From FEB-7 sp963698265 (GTDB lineage Bacteria; Pseudomonadota; Gammaproteobacteria; Burkholderiales; Usitatibacteraceae): a DNA stretch of 64,000 bases. This document shows positions 26,868 to 35,099 of the stretch, in pieces (position 1 is the first letter of the stretch; each line of letters starts with the position of its first letter). A program made the translations under genes and the position numbers. The stretch spans positions 434,001 to 498,000 of the forward strand of contig CAVOQC010000004.1 in the NCBI GenBank assembly GCA_963698265.1, given 5' to 3'. The notes beneath the pieces are model-generated. The model ran no database searches, was not told the origin of the DNA, and saw only the letters and a list, made by a program, of their open reading frames with translations.

Positions 26868-27959
26868 GTGAGCTTCTCCGCCGAAGACCATGCCCTGATG
26901 GCGCGCGCGATCGCGCTGGCCTCGCGCGGGCGCGACACCGCCACGCCGAACCCGAGCGTGGGCTGCGTCATCGCAAGGTCCGGGCGCATCCTCGGCGAAG
27001 GCTGGCACGCGCGGGCCGGGGAGCCGCACGCCGAGGCGATGGCGCTCGCGGCGTGCACGGAATCGCCCCGGGGCGCGACCGCCTACGTGACGCTGGAGCC
27101 GTGCAGCCATCACGGCCGGACGCCGCCCTGCGCGGACGCCCTCGTCGAGGCGAAGCTCGCGCGCGTCGTCGCCGCACTCGACGATCCCAATCCGCAGGTG
27201 TGCGGGAAGGGTCGCGAGAGACTCCTCGCCGCGGGCATCCGCGTGGAGACGGGGCTCCTCGCCGCCGAGGCACGGGAGGCGCACCTCGGTTTCCTCGCGC
27301 GCATGACGCGGGGCAGGCCGTGGATGCGCATCAAGTCCGCGGCGTCCCTCGATGGGCGCATCGCGCTCGCCAACGGGGAGAGTCGATGGATCACGGGAGA
27401 AGCCGCGCGACGGGATGTGCACGCGCTTCGTGCCCGCTCCTGCGCCATGCTCACCGGCGTCGGCACGGTGCTTCGCGACGACCCGTCGCTCACCGTGCGC
27501 GACGTCCCGTGCTCCCGGCAGCCGCGGCGCGTGGTGGTCGACAGCCGCCTCGAGACGCCACCCACCGCGAAGATCCTTTCCGGAGAGCCGACGCTCGTGT
27601 TGACCGTGAGCGAGGATCGCGCACGGCGCGCGGCGCTGGAGGCGCGGGGCGCCGAGGTCGTGACCGTCGCCGCCGTCGGGGGAAAGACCGACCTCGGGGC
27701 GGTGGCGAGGCTTCTCGCGGAGCGCGGCTTCAACGAAGTGACCGTCGAGACGGGAACGAAGCTGAACGGCTCGCTCCTGCGCGCGGGCGTGGTCGACGAG
27801 ATCGTGCTCTACTTCGCGCCGCTCCTGCTGGGCGACGCGGCGCAGGGGCTGTTTGCCTTGCCGGTGTTCGAGCAACTCGGCGAGGCGTTGCGCCCGCGCA
27901 TCGTGGACGTGCGCCGGATCGGGGAAGACATCCGCATCACCACCAGACTGGAGGGCTGA
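26868..27959 (+). CDS. ribD: Riboflavin deaminase/reductase RibD
   Basis: 363 aa from a GTG at 26868 (VSFSAEDHALMARAIALA), 1 nt after nrdR. N-terminal deaminase with zinc site HAEAMAL and PCSHHGRTPPC, C-terminal NADPH reductase with RIKSAASLDGRIALANGESRWIT (quoted in part) and VETGTKLNGSLL. Catalyses steps two and three of the pyrimidine branch of riboflavin synthesis. Adjacent ribE starts 1 nt after its stop. Confidence 0.96.
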   Translation: MSFSAEDHALMARAIALASRGRDTATPNPSVGCVIARSGRILGEGWHARAGEPHAEAMALAACTESPRGATAYVTLEPCSHHGRTPPCADALVEAKLARVVAALDDPNPQVCGKGRERLLAAGIRVETGLLAAEAREAHLGFLARMTRGRPWMRIKSAASLDGRIALANGESRWITGEAARRDVHALRARSCAMLTGVGTVLRDDPSLTVRDVPCSRQPRRVVVDSRLETPPTAKILSGEPTLVLTVSEDRARRAALEARGAEVVTVAAVGGKTDLGAVARLLAERGFNEVTVETGTKLNGSLLRAGVVDEIVLYFAPLLLGDAAQGLFALPVFEQLGEALRPRIVDVRRIGEDIRITTRLEG

Positions 27960-27960
27960 A

Positions 27961-28551
27961 ATGTTCACCGGCATCGTGACCGCCATCGGGCGAATATCCA
28001 CTGCCCGCCCCGGGGGCGACGGCCTGCGACTGCGGATCGACGCCCCGGGCTTCGGAATGGCGGACGTGGCGCTCGGCGATTCCATCGCCCTGCAGGGCGT
28101 CTGCCACACGGTCGTCGCGAAGGACGACGGCGGCTTCGAGGTGGACACGTCGGCCGCCACGCTCGCGGTGACGACGGGACTCGCCGAGGGCCGCGAAGTG
28201 AATCTCGAGAAATCGCTCACCCTGGCCGACCGGCTCGGCGGGCACCTCGTGAGCGGACACGTCGACGGCGTGGGCACCGTCTCGGCCTTCGAGGACCTCG
28301 GCGGGAGCTGGCGCCTGGAAGTCGAAATGCCGGAGGACCTCGCGCGCTACGTCGCGCGCAAGGGGTCGATCGCCGTGGACGGCGTGAGCCTCACGGTGAA
28401 CGCGGTCTCGGGCCTGCGTTTCGAGGTGAACATCATTCCGCATACCCGGTCGGCGACGACGCTTCGCCGCCTGGCCGCGGGAAGCCCCGTGAACCTCGAG
28501 GTCGACATGACCGCGCGCTATCTCGAGCGCCTGGTCGGCGAGCGGGCGTAG
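27961..28551 (+). CDS. ribE: Riboflavin synthase alpha chain
   Basis: 196 aa with the internally duplicated lumazine-binding barrel: MFTGIVTAIGRI at the start, GVCHTVVAKD and LGGHLVSGHVDGVGTV in the two halves. Dismutates two dimethylribityllumazines to riboflavin. Directly follows ribD; the rib series is then interrupted by a cytochrome gene on the other strand before ribB. Confidence 0.96.
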   Translation: MFTGIVTAIGRISTARPGGDGLRLRIDAPGFGMADVALGDSIALQGVCHTVVAKDDGGFEVDTSAATLAVTTGLAEGREVNLEKSLTLADRLGGHLVSGHVDGVGTVSAFEDLGGSWRLEVEMPEDLARYVARKGSIAVDGVSLTVNAVSGLRFEVNIIPHTRSATTLRRLAAGSPVNLEVDMTARYLERLVGERA

Positions 28552-28582
28552 GCTCGCCCCGGACGGAGCCTGCCGGCCCGGA

Positions 28583-29365
28583 TCAGTCGAGCTTCTCGCG
28601 GAACTTCGCCTCGACGTCCTGCGCGGAACCCGGCTGGCGCACGCGCACCACGAAGACATAGTCGCCCTTCGGCACGAGGCGAACGTAGGCGCCGTGGCTC
28701 GGCCCGCCGGCGAGGGTGACGGGCTCGAGGGCCTTCGATTCGCGGCCCAGGCCCACCTGCTCGACGTCGAGCTGGACGCTCGCGCCGGCCACCGCGGACT
28801 GGCTCGCCGCGTCGAAGACGGAGACGTTCACGTGGTAATGGCCGCTTCCGCCCGGAATGCCGCCGTGGAGCTTCCTTTCCGGCGAGCCGGCCGGAAAGCC
28901 GCGCATCCGCTCGGCGCTCACGAGGCCCAGGTAGACGTCCAGGCCGTCGACGGTGACGCGGTGCGGACCGGCACCGGGGGGCAGCTGCGCCTGCGCGCCT
29001 TTCGGCGCCTTGGGCGGGCCCGCCGGATTGAACAGGTGGAGCACGGCCGCTTTCAGTTCGGCGTCGGTCAAGTCGGCCTTGCCCCCGCGCGGCGGCATGC
29101 CGCCGTGGCCCCGGATCGCGGAGAGCACCAGGGAATCCACGCCGCGGTTGAAGCGCGGCGCCCACGCTCCCTTGTCACCCGGCTTCGGCGCGCCGGCGGT
29201 GCCGGCGTCGTGGCAGCGGGCGCAATGGCTCTTCACGACCTCCGCCGCGCTTCGCTGCGCGGCGAGCGCCGGGGCGGTCGCGAATGACAGGATGATCAGG
29301 GCGAGCGCACTTGCAGCGGCCAGGAAAGGCGATGCAAGGCGGTGAGACATCCGAAGGTGGTCCAT
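28583..29365 (-). CDS. Exported cytochrome c with unrecognised C-terminal domain
   Basis: 260 aa; ATG 29365 with GAGGAGGAG about 5 nt upstream. Signal peptide to about residue 35, then a single-haem class I domain (KSHCARCHDAG, likely Met ligand in GHGGMPPRGGKADL) like cytochrome c5. From about residue 125 follows a 135-residue, probably beta-rich domain (VTVDGLDVYLGLVSAERM, GSGHYHVNVSVFD, VQLDVEQVGLG) that I do not recognise with confidence; it has the feel of a FixH/YtkA-like sandwich. Convergent with ribE and divergent from ribB, so it splits the riboflavin run. Confidence 0.8.
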   Translation of the reverse strand: MDHLRMSHRLASPFLAAASALALIILSFATAPALAAQRSAAEVVKSHCARCHDAGTAGAPKPGDKGAWAPRFNRGVDSLVLSAIRGHGGMPPRGGKADLTDAELKAAVLHLFNPAGPPKAPKGAQAQLPPGAGPHRVTVDGLDVYLGLVSAERMRGFPAGSPERKLHGGIPGGSGHYHVNVSVFDAASQSAVAGASVQLDVEQVGLGRESKALEPVTLAGGPSHGAYVRLVPKGDYVFVVRVRQPGSAQDVEAKFREKLD

Positions 29366-29565
29366 GGCTCCTCCTCGTGGCGGGCGTAGGGGCCCCCTGA
29401 TGGAAAAGAAACACCATTACGCGCGCCGCGGACTTGACGAAAGGCAATCCCCGCAGAGATAGGCGCGAACCCGGCGCAGGCCATGCTGCCGTGCACCAGG
29501 GATGCCGCGGCGGGCGATTTGACGCCCAATCGGGCAAAATAGCGGTTCACGAGGGAGAGCACGCC

Positions 29566-30684
29566 TTGAACATCAGCCCCACCGAAGAGATCATCGACGA
29601 AATCCGCCACGGGCGCATGGTCGTGCTGGTCGACGCCGAGGACCGCGAGAACGAGGGCGATCTCGTGCTCGCCGCCGATTTCGTGACCCCGGAGGCGATC
29701 AACTTCATGGCCACGCACGCGCGCGGCCTCATCTGCCTCACCCTCAGCGAGGAGCGTTGCCGGCAGCTCGCGCTTCCCCTCATGGTGAGCAACAACCGCT
29801 CGCCGCACGGGACCGCCTTCACGGTCTCCATCGAGGCTGCCACCGGCGTGAGCACGGGCATCTCCGCGGCCGATCGCGCACGCACGGTGCGCATGGCGGT
29901 CGCGAAGCACGCCAAGCCCGCCGACATCATCCAGCCGGGACACATCTTCCCGGTGATGGCGCAGAACGGCGGCGTGCTGGTGCGCGCCGGCCACACGGAA
30001 GCCGGCTGCGACCTCTCGGAGCTTGCGGGCCTCACGCCCGCGGCGGTCATCTGCGAAGTCATGAAGCCCGACGGGGAGATGGCGCGCCTGCCCGATCTCG
30101 TCGAATTCGCGGCACGGCACCACCTCAAGGTGGGGACGATCGCCGACCTGATCCGCCACCGCAGCGAGACCGAGAAGGTCATCGCGCGGGTCGCGGACCG
30201 CTCGATCGCCACGCCCTACGGGCCGTTTCGCCTGTGCGTGTACCACGACAGCTCCGCGGGCGAGCTGCACTACGCGCTGGTCAAGGGGGAGCCCACGCCG
30301 GAACGGCCGGTCCTCGTGCGCGTGCACGAGCCGTTCCACTCGATCGACATGTTCGACTTCGACGCGAGCCGGCACGCCTATTCCGTGCAGGACTCGATGC
30401 GCATCATCGCCCACCACAAGGAAGGCGTGATCGTGCTGCTGCGCCGCCACGAGCCGCCCGCGGAGGTCCTCGAGCGCTTCTCCGCGGTCCCGGTGCCCGC
30501 GCGCTCGGTGCGCAAGTGGGATCCGAAGTTCCACGGTATCGGCGCGCAGATCCTGCGCGACCTCGGCGTCGGGCTCATGCGGGTCCTGGCGAGGCCCAAG
30601 CGCATCCCGAGCATGGAAGGCTTCGGCCTCGAGGTGGTCGAGTACGTCTCGCCGGACGACGCGACGCAGGTGAGGGCCGTATGA
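29566..30684 (+). CDS. ribB: DHBP synthase RibB with degenerate GTP-cyclohydrolase-II-like domain
   Basis: 372 aa from a TTG at 29566 (LNISPTEEIIDEI), chosen because GAGGGAGAG lies 8 nt upstream and the conserved domain begins there. N-terminal 3,4-dihydroxy-2-butanone-4-phosphate synthase with VDAEDRENEGDLVLAADF and GHTEAGCDLSELAGL. The C-terminal half aligns in layout with GTP cyclohydrolase II but lacks the zinc-binding cysteines (RVHEPFHSIDMFDF where a Cys-containing motif is expected). It is therefore probably inactive for that step, as in the RibBX variant known in Proteobacteria. ATGA overlap with ribH. Confidence 0.93.
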   Translation: MNISPTEEIIDEIRHGRMVVLVDAEDRENEGDLVLAADFVTPEAINFMATHARGLICLTLSEERCRQLALPLMVSNNRSPHGTAFTVSIEAATGVSTGISAADRARTVRMAVAKHAKPADIIQPGHIFPVMAQNGGVLVRAGHTEAGCDLSELAGLTPAAVICEVMKPDGEMARLPDLVEFAARHHLKVGTIADLIRHRSETEKVIARVADRSIATPYGPFRLCVYHDSSAGELHYALVKGEPTPERPVLVRVHEPFHSIDMFDFDASRHAYSVQDSMRIIAHHKEGVIVLLRRHEPPAEVLERFSAVPVPARSVRKWDPKFHGIGAQILRDLGVGLMRVLARPKRIPSMEGFGLEVVEYVSPDDATQVRAV

Positions 30685-31151
30685 CCGCCTTCGCACCCGA
30701 CCTCAAGGGCGACGGGCTTGCCGTCGCCATCGTGTGGAGCCGCTTCAACGAGGACATCGTGCGCGAGCTCCTGACCGCCTGCGACCGCGAGCTGGTGAAC
30801 CTGGGCGTCGCGCCCGCCGACATCGACGTGGCGAGCGTTCCCGGCGCCCTGGAGATACCGCTCGCCCTGCAGGCGCTCGCCCTGCGCACGCGCGGTTTCG
30901 GCCGCCGCTATGACGCGCTCGTGGCGCTGGGCGCCGTGATCCGCGGCGATACCTACCATTTCGAGGTCGTCGCGAACGAGAGCGCCCGGGGCATCGTGGA
31001 AGTCCAGCTGGAGACCGGCGTGCCGGTGGCCAATGCGGTGCTCACCACGAGCACCGAGGAGCAGGCGCGCGAGCGCGCCGCGGTGAAGGGCGCGGAAGCC
31101 GCGCGCGTCGCCGTGGAGATGGCCAACCTCCTGAAAGCGGTGAGCGGATGA
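30681..31151 (+). CDS. ribH: 6,7-dimethyl-8-ribityllumazine synthase
   Basis: 156 aa; condenses the RibB product with the pyrimidine intermediate. WSRFNEDIVRELL, VPGALEIPLALQAL and LGAVIRGDTYHFEVV carry the active-site residues. Start overlaps the ribB stop and its own stop overlaps the nusB start (ATGA at both ends). Confidence 0.96.
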   Translation: MTAFAPDLKGDGLAVAIVWSRFNEDIVRELLTACDRELVNLGVAPADIDVASVPGALEIPLALQALALRTRGFGRRYDALVALGAVIRGDTYHFEVVANESARGIVEVQLETGVPVANAVLTTSTEEQARERAAVKGAEAARVAVEMANLLKAVSG

Positions 31152-31648
31152 GGTCCCCCCGGCGCCGGGCGCGGGAATTCGCGCTACAGGGCCTGTACCA
31201 GTGGCAGATGACCGGCGCCGATGCCGGCGAGGTGCTGCGCAACCTCGCGGAACTCGAGGGCCACGGGGCCGCCGACGGGGCGTTCCTCGAAGCCGAGATC
31301 GCCGGCGTGATTGGTGAGGCCGCGGGCCTGCGGGTGCTCCTCGAGCCTCTCGCCGATCGCAAGTGGGCGGAAGTGAGCCCGGTGGAAAAGGCGATCCTCC
31401 TGATGGGCGCGTGGGAGATCGTCCATGCGCCGCAGGTTCCCTACCGGGTCGCGATCAACGAGGCGATCGAGCTCGCGAAGCGCTTCGGCGGCATCGACGG
31501 GCACAAGTACGTGAACGGCATTCTCGACCGGATCGCCGCGGCGGCTCGTCCCGAGGAAGTCGCGGCCGGCCGCACGGCCGATCGGAAACCGAGGCGGGCG
31601 GAGAAGGAGAAGGCCGCGCGCGTTCCCCCGCACAAGGTGCAGGCATGA
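31148..31648 (+). CDS. nusB: Transcription antitermination factor NusB
   Basis: 166 aa; helical RNA-binding protein acting with NusE on rRNA operons. SPRRRAREFALQGLYQWQM at the N-terminus, VSPVEKAILLMGAWEI and the end-motif FGGIDGHKYVNGILDRIA. About 20 extra Lys/Arg-rich residues follow the usual end. Translationally coupled to ribH and thiL. Confidence 0.95.
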   Translation: MRSPRRRAREFALQGLYQWQMTGADAGEVLRNLAELEGHGAADGAFLEAEIAGVIGEAAGLRVLLEPLADRKWAEVSPVEKAILLMGAWEIVHAPQVPYRVAINEAIELAKRFGGIDGHKYVNGILDRIAAAARPEEVAAGRTADRKPRRAEKEKAARVPPHKVQA

Positions 31649-32616
31649 CCCAGAAATCGCCGGAATTCGACGTAATCGCCCGACACTTCACGCGCCCGGC
31701 GCGCAACGCGGTCCTCGGTGTCGGCGACGATTGCGCGCTGGTCGATGTCTCCAACGGGATGGACCTCGCCGTTTCCACCGACACGATGGTCTCGGGAACG
31801 CATTTCTTTCCCGACGTCGATCCCGAGACCCTGGGGCACAAGGCGCTCGCGGTGAACCTCTCGGACATGGCGGCCATGGGGGCGATGCCCTACTGGGCGA
31901 TGCTCGCGCTGACCGTTCCCGAGGTGAACCACGAGTGGCTTGAGAAGTTCGCCAAGGGCTTCTTCGACCTGGCGGAGGAGTTCGGCGTGTCCCTCATCGG
32001 CGGCGACACCACCAAGGGTCCGCTCACCATGACGGTCACGATCATGGGAGAGGTGCCCGCCGGTGCCGCGCTGCGCCGAAGCGGTGCGCGTCCCGGCAAC
32101 GACATCTGGATCTCCGGCCACTTGGGCGACGCGGCGCTCGCCGTGGCCCATCGCCGCGGCCAGGTGAAGCTCTCGGAGGCCGATTACCTGGAGGCGGTGA
32201 TGCGCCTGTACGAGCCGATGCCGCGCGTGAGCCTCGGGCAGGCGCTGCGCGGCCTCGCCACCAGCGCCATCGACGTCTCCGACGGCCTGCTCGCCGACCT
32301 GGATCACATCTGCGCGCTCTCCAAGGTCGGCGCGACGGTGGAGGCCGAGCGCCTGCCGATATCCGAAGTCGGTGCCCGGCACATCGACACTCCCCAGGGC
32401 CTGAGCGCCGTGGTGTCCGGCGGCGATGTCTACGAACTGTGCTTCACGGCGCCGTCGACCGCGCGCGAGAGCATCGAGGACCTGACGGAAGTCCTGCGCA
32501 TTCCGATCACGCGGATCGGCCAGATCCGCAAGGGCAGGGGCGTGTCCCTCATGGGCGCCGACGGCAAGCCGATCAAGGTCGACGGGCGTGGATTCGACCA
32601 CTTCACGGCGACCTGA
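31645..32616 (+). CDS. thiL: Thiamine-monophosphate kinase
   Basis: 323 aa; phosphorylates thiamine monophosphate to the pyrophosphate. ATP/Mg binding GVGDDCALVD, NLSDMAAMGAMPYW, GGDTTKGPLTMTVT and the AIDVSDGLLADLDHI block. Starts by ATGA overlap with nusB; its 3' end overlaps pgpA by 29 nt. Confidence 0.95.
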   Translation: MTQKSPEFDVIARHFTRPARNAVLGVGDDCALVDVSNGMDLAVSTDTMVSGTHFFPDVDPETLGHKALAVNLSDMAAMGAMPYWAMLALTVPEVNHEWLEKFAKGFFDLAEEFGVSLIGGDTTKGPLTMTVTIMGEVPAGAALRRSGARPGNDIWISGHLGDAALAVAHRRGQVKLSEADYLEAVMRLYEPMPRVSLGQALRGLATSAIDVSDGLLADLDHICALSKVGATVEAERLPISEVGARHIDTPQGLSAVVSGGDVYELCFTAPSTARESIEDLTEVLRIPITRIGQIRKGRGVSLMGADGKPIKVDGRGFDHFTAT

Positions 32617-33103
32617 CGCGCGCTTCCTCGTCGCGCATCCCGCTCATTTCATCGCACTGGGATTCGGGGCGGGCCTGGTGCCGCGGGCGCCGGGAACCGC
32701 CGGCACGCTCGCCTCCCTTGCGCTCTACTGGCTGCTCGCGCTCGCCCTGCCGCCGCTGGCCATCGCCTTCCTCGCCGTGCCGCTCTTCTTCGTGGGTGTG
32801 TGGGCCTGCGGGGTGGCGGGCAGGAACCTGGGTTCGGAAGATCACGGTGCCCTGGTCTGGGACGAGATCGTCGCATTCCTGCCGCTCGCGGCGCTCGCCT
32901 CGGCAAGCCCCTGGCTGCAGGCCTTCGCCTTCGCGCTCTTTCGTCTCTTCGACGTCTGGAAACCCTTCCCGATCCGCCAGTTCGAGTCCCGCGTGAAGGG
33001 CGGGCTGGGCGTCATGCTCGACGATCTCCTCGCCGCCTGCTACGCCTACCTCGTCTTCGCCGTCACCGTCATCGCCGTGCACCGACTCGGACCCTCGCCA
33101 TGA
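32588..33103 (+). CDS. pgpA: Phosphatidylglycerophosphatase A
   Basis: 171 aa from a GTG at 32588, nested inside the last 29 nt of thiL. Dephosphorylates phosphatidylglycerophosphate in the inner membrane. Conserved GAGLVPRAPGTAGTLASL, DHGALVWDEIVAF and LDDLLAACYAY, with hydrophobic spans around 43-75 and near the C-terminus. The neighbour thiL is the usual one. Confidence 0.94.
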   Translation: MDSTTSRRPDARFLVAHPAHFIALGFGAGLVPRAPGTAGTLASLALYWLLALALPPLAIAFLAVPLFFVGVWACGVAGRNLGSEDHGALVWDEIVAFLPLAALASASPWLQAFAFALFRLFDVWKPFPIRQFESRVKGGLGVMLDDLLAACYAYLVFAVTVIAVHRLGPSP

Positions 33104-33849
33104 AACCCTGGCCCTACCCACGCCTCATCGCCCACCGGGCGGGCGGCGCGCTTGCACCGGAAAACACCCTGGCCGCGATCCGGTTCGGCAAATCCCTCGG
33201 CTACCGGGCCGTGGAGATCGACGTCCGGTTCACGCGCGACGGCGTCGCGGTGCTCCAGCACGACCGTGAGATCGACCGCAACACCAACGGGAAAGGTGCG
33301 ATCGCGGACCACACCTGGGCGGAGCTGCAATCGCTGGACGCGGGTTCCTGGCGGGGGGACGCGTTTCGCGGCGAGCCCCTGGCGCGGTTTCCGGACGCGG
33401 TCGCGCTGCTGAGATCCTTGCGGATGTTTGCCCATGTCGAGATCAAGCGCGTCCCGGGGCGTCACCGCGAGTGCGGGGAGCAAGTGGCACGCGCCGCGGC
33501 CTCGGGATGGGAAGGGGCTGCGGAGCCACCGCTGCTCATCTCGTTTTCGGCGGACGCCCTCGCTGCCGCCAAGGCGGCGGAGCCTTCGCTCGCGCGGGGC
33601 TGGATCGTCGAGGAACCCTGGGACGGCGACCTTTCGCCGCTCGACAGGCTCGACGCGGCATCGTTTCACCTGGAGCACGTGTTGATCACGCCGGCGCTGG
33701 TGGCGCGCGTGCACGCGCAAGGCCGGCGAATCCTGGCCTGGACCGTCGACGACCTGGCGCGCGGCGAGGAATTGCTCGCGATGGGCGTCGACGGCATCGT
33801 CACGGACAACCTGCGCGAGTTCGCGCTCCGCTTTCCCGAGCTCCTCTAG
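33100..33849 (+). CDS. ugpQ: Glycerophosphodiester phosphodiesterase
   Basis: 249 aa, no signal peptide, so cytoplasmic UgpQ-type. Catalytic block IAHRAGGALAPENTLAA with the two glutamate/His metal and acid-base residues, then EIDVRFTRDGVAVLQHDREI, and IVTDNLREF near the end. Releases glycerol-3-phosphate from phospholipid head groups. ATGA overlap with pgpA continues the coupled chain and closes it. Confidence 0.93.
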   Translation: MKPWPYPRLIAHRAGGALAPENTLAAIRFGKSLGYRAVEIDVRFTRDGVAVLQHDREIDRNTNGKGAIADHTWAELQSLDAGSWRGDAFRGEPLARFPDAVALLRSLRMFAHVEIKRVPGRHRECGEQVARAAASGWEGAAEPPLLISFSADALAAAKAAEPSLARGWIVEEPWDGDLSPLDRLDAASFHLEHVLITPALVARVHAQGRRILAWTVDDLARGEELLAMGVDGIVTDNLREFALRFPELL

Positions 33850-33909
33850 CCGGCCTCCAGCTTCATCAATCCCTTGCGACCCTTTCTTGAGGCGTCGTCG
33901 CAGGATCTA

Positions 33910-33940
33910 TTGCCAAGCCGCTGATTTTCGTGTCTATTAT
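33910..33940 (+). promoter_or_regulatory. Possible promoter for the orphan parA
   Basis: TTGCCA (33910-33915) and TATTAT (33935-33940) with a 19-bp spacer, longer than ideal. It lies in the 165-bp gap after ugpQ and would give a leader of about 70 nt to the GTG at 34015. Confidence 0.3.
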
Positions 33941-34014
33941 GGCCGGACAGCCCCAGCCATGCCATGCCTCTCCCCGGCATCGGTTCGACGAACGAACATT
34001 TCGGCAGGTCAAAC

Positions 34015-34815
34015 GTGGCCCGAATCGCGGTCTTCAACCAGAAGGGCGGCGTCGGCAAGACGACGACCACGCTCAATCTAGCCGCGGCGATTGCTGCCCG
34101 CGGAGGCCTTCCGCTGGCCATCGACCTCGACCCGCAGGCGCACCTGTCGGCCATCGCCGGCGCTGTGCCGCGAACCTCGGACGGCAGCATCTACGCGTTC
34201 TACCGCGACGCGAAGCCGCTCTCCAGGCTCGTGGTCGCCTCGCCGCTGGGTTGGCCGGTCATCCCGGCCCACATCGAACTCGCCAAGGTGGACACCCAGT
34301 TCGGCAAGGGCCCGAACATCCTCAACCGGTTGCGCGTGGGGCTCGACCGGGACGGAATCGGCGAGGCCGGCTGCGTGCTCATCGACTGCTGCCCGATGCT
34401 CGGCGTGCTTTCGCTCTCCGCGATCTTCGCGGCGGAGCGCGTCCTCGTTCCCGTTTCGGCCGATTACCTCGCGGTGAAAGGCGCGGTGCAGGTCGAGCGC
34501 ACGCTGAACGCCCTGCAACGCGTGGTGGGTCGACGCATCGAGCGGCGTTACGTGATCACCCGGTTCGACGGGCGGCGCAGGATGTCGTGGGACATCCTCG
34601 CCTCGGTCAAGGCGCGCTTCGGCGCGGATGTGGCCGAGAGCCGGATCTCCGAGAACGTGAGCATCGCCGAAAGCCCGTTTCGCGAGCGCGACGTCTTTTC
34701 CCACGCGCCGGCGAGCCGGGGTGCCGCGGACTACGGCGCGCTCTTCGACGAGCTGGAAACGACGGGGTTCCTCGACGCGGCGCCTGCCCGCAAGCCGCTC
34801 GCAGCCGTCGCCTAG
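34015..34815 (+). CDS. Orphan ParA/MinD-family ATPase
   Basis: 266 aa from a GTG at 34015 with GCAGG 6 nt upstream (an ATG at 33964 is in frame but adds atypical residues). Deviant Walker A KGGVGKTTTTLNLAAAIAA, switch DLDPQAHLSA, and Walker B-like CVLIDCCPMLG. ParA proteins use ATP-dependent DNA binding to position cargo. No parB or parS-like site is adjacent, so it is unlikely to be the chromosomal partition gene; it may position a plasmid-like or protein cargo. Convergent with a small unknown gene. Confidence 0.85.
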   Translation: MARIAVFNQKGGVGKTTTTLNLAAAIAARGGLPLAIDLDPQAHLSAIAGAVPRTSDGSIYAFYRDAKPLSRLVVASPLGWPVIPAHIELAKVDTQFGKGPNILNRLRVGLDRDGIGEAGCVLIDCCPMLGVLSLSAIFAAERVLVPVSADYLAVKGAVQVERTLNALQRVVGRRIERRYVITRFDGRRRMSWDILASVKARFGADVAESRISENVSIAESPFRERDVFSHAPASRGAADYGALFDELETTGFLDAAPARKPLAAVA

Positions 34816-34821
34816 GGGCGC

Positions 34822-35061
34822 CTAGCCGTCGCCGCGACGGCCCTCGTCGGCGATCAGCGAGATCACCCCTTCGAAATCCGAGGCGTCCGCGGGCAAGGGG
34901 TCCTGGCTCTCGTGGGCTTCCAGCACCACGCAGTGGTGATAGACCTGCCGGAGCTTGCGCTCGGCCTCCTCGCGGTCGCGGCCCTGGATGGTGAGGTTGT
35001 CGACCACCGAGCCCCCGCGCGTGCGAATGCGAAAGCCGAACTTCTTCATTTCCAGCGTCAT
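34822..35061 (-). CDS. Small uncharacterised protein
   Basis: 79 aa from ATG 35061 (MTLEMKKFGFRIRTRGG). Predicted layout is a beta hairpin followed by a helix (GRDREEAERKLRQVYHHC) and an acidic tail. No signal peptide and no catalytic motif. It starts 38 nt after the stop of the flavin disulfide reductase gene, so it may be the last gene of that operon. I do not recognise the family and assign no function. Confidence 0.6.
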   Translation of the reverse strand: MTLEMKKFGFRIRTRGGSVVDNLTIQGRDREEAERKLRQVYHHCVVLEAHESQDPLPADASDFEGVISLIADEGRRGDG

Positions 35062-35099
35062 GTGACGGCGCTCCCGGGCGTTTGCCCCCGCGGGGCCGT

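Noticed and set aside
29366..29565. FMN riboswitch before ribB
   Set aside because: The conserved RFN core sequences are not present in the 200-bp gap, and a simple Shine-Dalgarno precedes the TTG start.
33916..34815. Chromosome partition locus or replication origin
   Set aside because: The ParA is alone, without parB, parS, dnaA or gidA-type neighbours.
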